Under the pieces are notes generated by a model that saw only the letters and a list, made by a program, of their open reading frames with translations, had not been told where the DNA came from and ran no database searches. The translations under genes were made by a program, and so were the position numbers. A stretch of 16,576 nt of DNA from Gonium pectorale (Eukaryota > Chlorophyta > Chlorophyceae > Chlamydomonadales > Volvocaceae), in contig LSYV01000012.1 in NCBI GenBank assembly GCA_001584585.1, positions 1,714,238 to 1,730,813 of the forward strand. The letters run 5' to 3'. Shown here piece after piece: positions 9,821-16,576 of this stretch (positions are counted from its first letter, which is position 1; each line of letters opens with the position of its first letter).

Positions 9821-12733
9821 AGACGGGATCATTAGCGTACATGCCTGGGTTGCTGTATTCATCATGAAAATTTTGCAGGAGGGGTTTGGGTGCAAGTACG
9901 GTACAACTCCACGGCTTCCTTACGGAGCTAAGAGCGTAGCGTAGTTTATGGAGACCGAGGTTTCCTGCGTTCGTCGGGAGTGCACCCATACGGCTGTTGT
10001 GTCTGAATGGAGGTGTGAAATCTGTATAGGCTATTTTCGCCAATTACAGCGTAGCTGCGTAGGTGCTTGTTCCGAGGTCCTAGAGGCCTGGAAAGCTTCC
10101 GTTTTAGGCCCTCGGGATAACACCACCCAGGCGTTCCCTGCGGTGAATAGGAACGCTTTCTCTGCTTGCAGGTTCTTGAGCTGTTTGGAGCTGTGCGTGT
10201 GTACATGATGTATAGCAGTCAATGTCTAAGAATGGCATCTGCTAGCTAGTTCTTTTCCTGTTAAGGACGCTATAGAATAGGGTACGACATGGGTGACACG
10301 TGGGTCCGCGATCGTTCCTTTCATGGTCTTAAGAGTTCTCTCGAGCGATCACTTCTACAGTATTGTTATGGTGCTGCTCTACTGGGCGCGTTGTTTGCCC
10401 TATCTTGTCCACAGAAGGCCAGGAGGCTTGGCCTGGAAGCGGTGCGGATGGCAGGACTGGAGAGCACGTCATGGCGTGAGCGGTTAGTTGGACGAATAGA
10501 CGCCATGCTGTATCCGAGCGTGTTCAGGCTTGTACGCAGGCCTGTTTGGCCTACCTGGAGACATGAAAGGCTCGCCGTTACCAGCAGTGGGGCTGGCTGG
10601 TAACGGCTGGTACCGAACAAGGCGGGCAATGCAATTGAGCAGGCAGGCCCTCCGTCCCGGAGAAACCTGCTCGTTACCAGTGTATCGCTTGTTCCCTGGC
10701 TCGACCTGGTTAGAGGTGTCAGCGGCAGAATCATCCGACTCCGTTGCGGGTCCACCGGCCCGTAGCGTCGTGGTCTCGTCCGAGAGCGTCCCGTACAACG
10801 AACACTTGCTGAGCCCTATACTCTGTGCTGTCAACCAATCGCAACAAAGGGTACAGGCAATGCACAAAGCATTCCTCTAATACTCACCTAATTGTTTTGG
10901 ACGGAGTACCCGGCTTTCCGGGTGGGCTCGCGCATTGCCGCGTCTCGTTATTGTTCTTGCCCTAGCCGGCAAAAACTCGACATGCCTATCGCAAGACATA
11001 CTGATTACATGCATATGATCATGTGCATTCGACTGCGCTGCACAACGAGCTATGGTTATGCCGTACGGTAGGAATCGAACGGGCACAGACATAACCTAGT
11101 CACTCGAAAATGGCCCATGGGTCACTGATGACCCCTGACAAGCGGTCCCCGTGGCGGCGGTTTGCTGACAGAGTTCAGTTCCAACACATGTGGCATAATC
11201 CTACTGTACCATGACATACTTGGTACAATCCGTGTGCCTTTGCACGGCTGATTGATCGTTGATGCGGTGCGCGGCGCCAACAACCGCGCGCATTCATGCA
11301 CGGGCTCGATCGTCATGAACACTTGCCACGCGTCCTTGCATCATGGTTGCGTATGAAGAAGTGGAGCACACAGTGAGCACCTGCTCTAGGCGACGAGCCA
11401 GCAGCTGAGCAGCAGCATGGCCGACAGGACGAGGAGCCGCGGGCACGCATTCCTGTGTGCGCGGGTATGTCATAGCCACCGCGCGGCAGTCGCATCTCCA
11501 CATGCCCCTAAACTGGCTAGGGATCCCAAGGCCATGAACATTGGACGATTGCTAAGCTGCCAATACTGCCGAAAACGTGCACGCAGGTTTGCCCAAGATA
11601 GGTGCGACTCAGACTCGACTCCTACCAAACTCCCAGGTTGATTGCTTCCAAGCTGCTGTGGCCTCTGCGGCGCCATCCAGCTGGGCAGCACGCGCCATTG
11701 GAACTAACCAGGCTCGGGACACAATTATGCGGTTTTCCTTCTGTGGAAATGTTACAGGCGGAGAGGCGATAAGTTGCTGCTGGCATGCTGACGCATGCCG
11801 GAGTTCTTGCATCAGGGACATGTACCGTACAGGACCAGACTATTTACACAACGTTTCCGTGCGAAACGTGGCACATAGCAATGACGATGGATGACGACGG
11901 ATGGCGAGCACAATGTGCCATGTGTGTGCAAACGTGTGCGTGTCTCAGCCATGCAGGCGCGCAAGGCGTACATGAGGCAGCTAGCTGCTACATGCACAGC
12001 AGCCTGCTGCAATCATATGTGCAGAACGTGAGGCAACCAAGTATTTGGCAATGTGATTGTTGTTCATAAAATGCACATGGCTGCGATGTGTGCGTGGTTC
12101 TCAGAAGCCAGGCAAAGCAGGGGAGCCTCCCCTGAGGCAAAGTATGCACCTACCCACAATCCATCAACTCCCGCAACACGCACGCATGAGTCCCAACCCC
12201 CGCTTTGCTGTATATTTGGCACTACTGGGAATGTACGGAAATAAGACGCCGCGCGAAAGAGATCAAGAGAACAACTCGAGAGGCAAATGGAAAGGAAGCT
12301 AGCTGCAGCCGGTAAACATATGTACGAGACACGAAACGAGCACGCTGGAGTATCCAGGCACACGTTGGAGGGCCAAGTAATCACGTCAAGCCATGGGGCT
12401 CGACAGCAATACAGTATCACAGATCCAGCATGACCACGACGCAGAACGACCAAAGCGAAGCACAGTTCGCACCAGGGGAGTTCGCACCCTGGTTTGCACA
12501 TGGGGTCAGGTGCTCTGACACCATGCATCTTATATTTGGGTTTGCAAGAAAAATCAGACTTCAGATTACTTACGAGCCAGGCGTCCGCACGCGTAAGGAC
12601 GAGCTCGGTCTAACAGCTGCTGGCAGTCCAGACGACGGCAGTCCAGGCATTTGCCAGCGCACATCCCAGAGGTCGGAGAAATTAACATCGATGGCATGCC
12701 GATGCCAGCAGTTGCCCAACTACAAGGCCATCA
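9821..12733. other. About 2.9 kb with no supportable gene
   Basis: The frames that are open here (for example 10289-10603 on plus) have third-position use unlike the exons of either neighbour, and none shows a domain I recognise or a convincing chain of splice sites. Base composition is lower in GC than the flanking genes. The stretch should contain the downstream region of the plus-strand copy ending at 9820 and, from the other side, the 3' untranslated region of the minus-strand modular gene. I did not find the algal polyadenylation signal TGTAA soon after either end. It also contains a perfect hairpin at 10575-10606. No tRNA or transposase was found. Confidence 0.5.
10575..10606. repeat. 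Perfect inverted repeat, 11-bp arms, 10-base loop
   Basis: CCGTTACCAGC (10575-10585) pairs with GCTGGTAACGG (10596-10606) without mismatch, around a 10-base loop AGTGGGGCTG. A further GTTACCAG occurs about 90 bases on, near 10674. The element lies in the gene-poor stretch. It could be a relic of a small inverted-repeat element or a structured RNA element. There is no U-tract to make it a simple terminator. Confidence 0.8.
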
Positions 12734-12740
12734 TCATCCT
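12734..12740 (-). other. Possible terminal acceptor that completes a split stop codon
   Basis: GCGTGCAG ends at 12739. Joining the T at the end of module 4 (13002) to the following GA would make TGA, so the protein would end directly after WYDKNA. The intron would be 263 bases and include the 12-C run. Other acceptors, such as CCTTAG near 12940, give longer but featureless tails. The true 3' end is undecided. Confidence 0.25.
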
Positions 12741-15700
12741 GCACGCGACGGCATGGAGATTGGTAACGCAATATTTAGGGCCTTGGAGAGTCGGGGGGGG
12801 GGGGCACGTTCAGTACGTAGCCCGAGCAAGGAGCCCGTAGCAAGCGCAGTAGGAAGATTGCAGCGATCGTACAGGATGACCGGGGTCAGTGGCAAGCAGT
12901 AGGTAGGGCGGGCCCTCCCACGCGATCCAATGGGAAATGCTAAGGAATCTCCAAACAGCAGAACGCGCCTACCCAACGTACGACGATGGAACGGCACTTA
13001 CAAGCATTCTTGTCGTACCAGCACAGGCCGGTCGCTGTGGTGTTGGTGGAGGTGTCGGAAACGCTGAAGTAGCGCCCATCGCTGGTGAGGGCCTTGCACT
13101 TGGGGTTGGCGTTGCAGAGCACCACGTTTCCGAACCTGCGCAGGACGGTGGTGCGGCTGGAGACGCCCAGCAGCGTGGCCTGGCGCTGGTGGTCCACCAC
13201 AGCGGTGTAGCCGGAGATGGGGGGGCAGACTGCAGGGGGCAAGGCACGGGGGAAACGACATGCAGAGGATCAAGTGCTGACTCGACTTGGACTAAGAGGG
13301 CTTCTGAGAGGACTTTTCGTGTTTCACGCTGACAAAATCCACAAGCGGAGCCGCAAGGACGAGACAAGTGCGCGATGAGCGGGGCAGTGGAATACGGTCA
13401 GCTCGGTTCAGGTGTGAGCAAGGGAGCACCACATCAGGCAGGCTATCTCACCCGTCTTGGTCTTGCGCCACAGGCACTTGGGGACACCGAATCGCGTTGG
13501 CGCCGTGTAGTACTTGGTCCACCCATCAGTGTTGAAGCCGTCGCAGTTCGGGTCCAGAGTGCAGTTTGCGGCCGCCAAGCGGGGGTTGGCAAACCTCGCG
13601 ATGTCGTCGCCAAAGTGGTCCAAGCCGATGGAGATGTTGAAGCCCTCGTACTGCACACAGCCTGTGGGTACGCGAGGCGCAAGAACGAGTGGGCAGCATG
13701 TCAGCACTTACCGAGTGGTGATACGTAAGGAGCGGAGCCTAGATTGGGCGTGGACAAGAAGACCTCTCAGGGCAGAGCGCACCTGGCGGCGGGGATGGGT
13801 GCTTGGGCGGTGACGGTGGGGGCGACGGCGGCTTGGGTGAGGGCGGCGGCGGCGACGGTGGCTTGGGCGGCTTGGGCGATGGTGGCGGGGGCGACGGCGG
13901 CTTGGGCGACGGTGGTGGCGGCGACGGTGGCGGCGGGGACGGTGGTGGCGGCGACGGTGGCGGCGGGGACGTGGTGGCGGGGTGCGGGCGCGGCGACGGC
14001 GGTTTGGAGAGTGGCGGTGGAGGAGGTGGCGACGGTGGGGGCGATGGCGGGGTGGCGACGGCCTGGGTGGCCTCGGCGACGGCGGCGGGGTGAAGGTGGC
14101 GGCGGCGGTGGTGATGGCGCTGTGTCCGGCAAAGTCAGGGATGGGCAAACTCATGAGCCTGGACCTCAACCATAATCAGTGAATCCCGGTCTCAATGAGC
14201 AAAGTGCGCCCGCGATAGCTTAGTTGGTTCACCAAAGTGTTTCATATAAATTGCACCATGTTCAAACTGTGTAATTATTTACGCGCAAATATGTCTTACA
14301 GCGCACTTACGCCTAATAAATTCCTTGACAGCGGCCCCTGTAGCAGCCGCAAGCGAGTCAGCCGTCACCGGCGGCGTCGACGGCGGGAAGGGCGGCGGTG
14401 GCGGCGGGCTGGGCGACTCGACCACACCCGGGGCGTTTGGCGGCTTGGGCGGCGGCGAGGGCGGCAGCGGCACCTGGACCGTCACGAACAAGTCGAACTC
14501 CAGGTTCACTCCCGAGCCCGCCAGCATGCGACGGTCCTGCGACAGCGCCGCTGCAACGCGCTGCACCAGGGCCTCCTCGTGCAGCTGCGCCCCAAGGAGC
14601 TCATCGGGGCTGGTTACTAGGCGCTCGCCGAGCATCTCCACCGACGACAGGCCCTCGATGCCGCTCGTCGTCACGGCCGGGAGCTTGCGGTGCGAATGCC
14701 GCAGGCCCTCGCTGCCAATCGAGGCGGTGGCGCCCTCGGCCAGGCCCCGCCGGCGGACGGCAATAGGCTGACCGCCCACGGAGAAGGCCGTAATGACGAC
14801 GCTGGTGATCGGGATGCCGTACGTGTCGGCGATGGACTGCTTGAAGTTGGTGATGAAGTCGCTGACGGCGTCCTTGTCCGAGGTGTCGCCGGACAGCGTG
14901 ATGCTGACGTTGGTGAAGTCCGCGGACATGGCCGTGGCCACAAGCGCGATGCCGGGCGGCGCCGGGGGCGGTGGGCTTGGCTTGGGTGGGGGAGACGGCG
15001 GCGGCGAGGGTGGGCCTGCGCGAATAGGCCATCACGGACGCTAAAGGTTAAGGGCCGGCAACGTCAGAGTGTGAGGCCAGGATACAGCGGCACGCAACAT
15101 AAGTCCAAGGCGGCCCCTTGCTTTCACACTCATTCACTCGTAACAGAGCACAAATCCCTTCACGGTCTACCGTATTGGCACCACTCACTCGGTAACTTCC
15201 TGTAGAAGCACAGGCCCGCTGCATCGTTGGCCGGGCCGCCGACCGAGCTGTACACCTGGCCGCTCGTGGAGAAGGCGACGCAGTTTGCAGCCATGTCGCA
15301 CGTGTCTTTGGCGCCCCACTCGTCCAGAACACCACCGTAGGCGGACTGGATGATGTCACCGTCCATTTCCGCATCCGTTGTGCTGGCCTCGTAGCCAGCA
15401 ACCGAAGGGCAGACTGCAGCGGCGGGAGAGCAGAGGGGGTTAAGGGGCTAGGTTTCATTTTGCTGCCTTTGCTCACCGGCAGGTGCCCATCGGAATGTGC
15501 CAACCGAAGGGCGCTGATGCAACCACGGCCGCCGAGCCAAGCCCTTGGCCTTGCGCACCTGTGGGGGTCCTCCGGTAGATGCACACCCCCGTCGCATCGA
15601 TATTCGGGTTGCCGAACCGCTTGATCCAGCCGTTGCTGTTGAAGGCCAAGCAGGCGGGGTCGGTTCCGCACAGACTGGCGGCCATCGCAAAGCTCCCGAC

Positions 15701-15768
15701 GTTCTGGATGTCGTCGCCAATGTGGTCCATTCCGTAGGCCCCAACGAAGCCCTCCACCTCCAAGCAGC
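12734..15768 (-). CDS. Modular secreted/matrix protein with PAN/Apple-like domains, SEA-like domain and proline-rich rods; 5' end unresolved
   Basis: Exons on the minus strand: 15768-15559 (module 1), 15413-15189 (module 2), 15015-14311 (rod, SEA-like domain, rod), 14119-13783 (Pro-rich rod), 13661-13452 (module 3), 13229-13002 (module 4), with a possible terminal exon at 12738. Every visible junction is phase 1. All lengths fit except the Pro-rich exon, which is two bases short. Each module has four cysteines, including a C-x5-C pair, and ends in a Cys-(aliphatic/aromatic)-(Tyr/Trp) motif like the PAN_4 family, whose members bind protein or carbohydrate ligands. Ser-Pro-Pro-Pro rods are typical of hydroxyproline-rich wall and matrix proteins of volvocine algae. 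Several N-glycosylation sequons are present (NIS, NCT, NVS, NTT). No signal peptide is visible because the first exon was not found. The biological role is unknown; an extracellular adhesive or structural role is inferred. Confidence 0.8.
12793..12804 (+). repeat. Run of 12 G downstream of the modular gene
   Basis: Twelve consecutive G lie within the proposed last intron or 3' region of the minus-strand modular gene, where they read as 12 C in the transcript direction. The length equals that of the run at 8204-8215. Confidence 0.9.
13002..13229 (-). other. Module 4: PAN/Apple-like domain, type B, on one exon
   Basis: The 228-base exon lies between CCCTGCAG and T|GTAAGT, phase 1 both ends. 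It starts CPPISGYTAVV, has LCNANPKCKALTSDG and ends TGLCWYDKNA. It pairs with module 2. Reading through the donor would give a stop at 12940 after about 20 unremarkable residues, so splicing is more likely. Confidence 0.7.
13452..13661 (-). other. Module 3: PAN/Apple-like domain, type A, on one exon
   Basis: The 210-base exon lies between CCCACAG and G|GTGAGA, with phase 1 at both ends. It reads GCVQYEGFNISIGLDHFGDD, later NCTLDPNCDGFNTDGW, and ends KCLWRKTKT. It matches module 1 at the Cys spacing, GDDI, DP and GW. Two N-glycosylation sequons (NIS and NCT) are present. Confidence 0.75.
13783..14119 (-). other. Proline-rich rod exon with two apparent one-base deletions
   Basis: The acceptor GGACACAG gives a phase-1 entry reading PSPPPPPPSP. 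The downstream donor CCAG|GTGCGC ends the phase-1 frame of repeated PPSPPPP and SPKPP units, roughly residues 35 to 110. The two do not share a frame. Passing from one to the other needs one extra base at each of two C4 runs (G4 on plus at 14087-14090 and 14049-14052). Either would read on in Ser-Pro-Pro with a C5 run. The exon length, 337, is two short of a multiple of three, whereas all neighbouring exons fit. Rods of this kind are normally hydroxylated and O-glycosylated in these algae. Confidence 0.7.
14311..15015 (-). other. Proline-rich linker, SEA-like alpha/beta domain, second proline-rich linker
   Basis: The 705-base exon fits phase 1 to phase 1. It opens with PPSPPPSPPPKPSPPPP and then a domain with the pattern VSITLSGDTSDKD, a helix AVSDFITNFKQSIADTYG, and IPITSVVITAFSVGG. 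This strand-helix-strand arrangement is common in algal extracellular proteins and resembles SEA-type folds. A second half ends VNLEFDLFVTVQVPLP. There is a basic RRR after the first half. The exon closes with a second rod and a short helix, AAVKEFIR, before the strong donor C|GTAAGT at 14310. The domain call is by pattern, not by search. Confidence 0.65.
15189..15413 (-). other. Module 2: PAN/Apple-like domain, type B, on one exon
   Basis: The exon lies between CTGCAG and A|GTGAGT, 225 bases, phase 1 both ends. It starts CPSVAGYEAS, has the pair DTCDMAANCVAFST and ends GLCFYRKLPS. It shares CPxxxGY and GLC with module 4 rather than the GDDI/GW of types 1 and 3, so modules alternate A-B, rod domain, A-B. 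The intron to the next exon is 173 bases and the split codon AGC (Ser) leads directly into PPSPPPSPPPK. Confidence 0.75.
15559..15768 (-). other. Module 1: PAN/Apple-like domain, type A, on one exon
   Basis: The exon follows AAACAG and precedes G|GTGCGC, 210 bases, phase 1 at both ends. Its 70 residues start GCLEVEGF, continue YGMDHIGDDI, then LCGTDPACLAFNSNGW, and end GVCIYRRTPT. The GDDI and NGW motifs are shared with module 3, which has exactly the same length. The four cysteines suit the two disulfides of a minimal PAN fold. Confidence 0.75.
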
Positions 15769-16576
15769 CTGTTTATGCCGCGACAAACAAAATTGCATGG
15801 GGGCCTCTTAAGATCGGCGTAACAAAAGAAGCCCCTGGGCCCGTCACGCGCAGCCAGAGGTGCCATGGAGGGCCCCTTTGTTAGTTAGTGCAGTGGAGCT
15901 CCCGAAACGGTGGCGGATCCGTTCCAAAGCAAAACACCGAATACAAAACCTGCTCCGCCCAACCTTCCCGACGCAAAACACACACGGGCAAAAACACACA
16001 CGGGCAGGCGTTCATCCCCGTTGAAGATTTGAGGGGCAGGGAGAGGCCTCTGCGGGCTCCCTTTCCGGCAGCGGCATGTGCCAGAAAGGGTCCAGCGAAA
16101 TTGCCTTTCGCCACATGTTCCATACTTGCATTCCGTTCCGATAACCGCAACGAGCTGCGACACAAGCATTTGACCGTTTGGCGTACACTTCGAAGCAGGA
16201 GAGGGCGTCCGCGCACAAGAGACGAGGGTGGCCACGGTTTGCGGCACTTCATTCACGAGCGGACACCTCATGCACTGCCCCGGGGGCGCAATACCTCCCC
16301 TCTGGGGCACGGCCCCATCACCGCAAGCTGCAAAGCCCGGCCCTGAGCAGCCCCGCCCAGATCAACCACTCGCGCACGTTCGCACGAATGCGCACATGCG
16401 CCTGTGGCACCGCTCCCCTGCGGCTGCAGTGCTGCAGAGAAGGTGGTCATGCGGTAACGGACGCGAAGACAGCCCTCCCGCACGCAGGCAGGTCCGCACT
16501 GCCTCACTACGGGGTGCCTTTGCTCTACCACACTAACCTCACTCTAAGTTCTCCGCCAACACCATAATCTTACCCG
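15769..16576. other. About 800 bases upstream of module 1 without a defensible exon
   Basis: The modular gene needs an upstream exon with a signal peptide that ends in phase 1. I could not place it here. Short minus-strand frames are open (for example around 16012-16218, with several Cys), but none shows a hydrophobic leader or module motifs. CACTAACTAAC near 15880 on the minus strand could be a branch point, but it is about 110 bases from the acceptor. The first exon may lie beyond the right edge. Confidence 0.4.
15975..16006. repeat. Two perfect tandem copies of a 16-base unit
   Basis: AAAACACACACGGGCA at 15975-15990 is repeated without change at 15991-16006. This is a simple short duplication in the region upstream of module 1. 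Confidence 0.9.

Noticed and set aside
9948..10208. Plus-strand 86-codon frame rich in Cys
   Set aside because: An equally long frame lies opposite, there is no conserved pattern, and it lies downstream of a stop codon in a likely 3' region.
10289..10603. Plus-strand ATG frame of 104 codons with a short hydrophobic stretch
   Set aside because: Codon third positions are mixed, unlike neighbouring exons, there is no domain, and it ends inside the hairpin. Probably chance.
11060..11090. GGAATCGAAC, the reverse complement of a tRNA T-loop
   Set aside because: The flanking five bases do not form a T stem and no A-box or acceptor stem is found on the minus strand.
13803..14093. Plus-strand glycine-rich frame (GGGGDGG repeats)
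   Set aside because: It is the antisense shadow of the minus-strand Ser-Pro-Pro rod. Flanking exons, phases and splice sites all support the minus strand.
14212..14275. tRNA-like start: TAGCTTAGTTGGTT matches the A-box consensus, and GTTCAAAC about 40 bases later resembles a B-box
   Set aside because: The D, T and acceptor stems do not pair, and the stretch is an intron of the minus-strand gene. At most a decayed tRNA-derived relic.
15885..16310. Minus-strand frames upstream of module 1 as the missing signal-peptide exon
   Set aside because: No hydrophobic leader and no phase-1 donor in a suitable place.

Overview
The window looks like nuclear DNA of a green alga of the Chlamydomonas/Volvox group (Chlamydomonadales). 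This is inferred from three things: GC-rich coding exons, many short introns with GTGNGN/GTAAGT donors and NCAG acceptors, and a secreted-type protein with long Ser-Pro-Pro-Pro rods, as in volvocine cell-wall glycoproteins. There is no bacterial-style operon, rRNA, CRISPR array or recognisable transposase. Open frames only make sense once spliced. All exon models here come from reading frame, intron phase and splice signals by eye, not from transcripts.

Left part (1-6741, minus strand): the 5' and central portion of a large gene of at least 17 exons, running from a start codon at 6741 off the left edge. The protein is an Ala/Leu-rich, all-helical, HEAT-like repeat protein of about 1,000 residues within the window. 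By remembered pattern it best fits the FIRRM/C1orf112 (plant FLIP) family, which partners the FIGNL1 ATPase in homologous recombination, but this is tentative.

Middle (6948-9820, plus strand): an inverted, partly degraded copy of the 3' part of the same gene, starting only about 200 bp upstream of the gene's start codon. One exon has lost both splice sites and part of its length. One exon is missing. Another carries frameshifting deletions and a nonsense codon. One 243-base exon and its preceding intron are nearly identical to the parent. Further downstream are clean, phase-compatible exons that end at a stop codon. They probably show what the C-terminus of the parent gene looks like.

9821 to about 12730: no gene I can support. 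It is lower in GC and holds a perfect 11-bp-arm hairpin and a 12-G run.

Right part (about 12734-15768, minus strand): a modular secreted or matrix-type protein. Four PAN/Apple-like four-cysteine modules, each on its own exon, are separated by proline-rich rods and an SEA-like alpha/beta domain, and every visible junction is phase 1. The proline-rich exon is out of frame by two bases at two four-C runs, which are probably sequence errors or recent lesions. The signal-peptide exon and the 3' end are not resolved. The last 800 bases of the window contain no exon I can defend.

The two main genes are not visibly related in function. I did not find a new defence or mobile system. The most unusual items are the inverted partial gene duplication with mosaic identity and the strictly phase-1 modular matrix gene.
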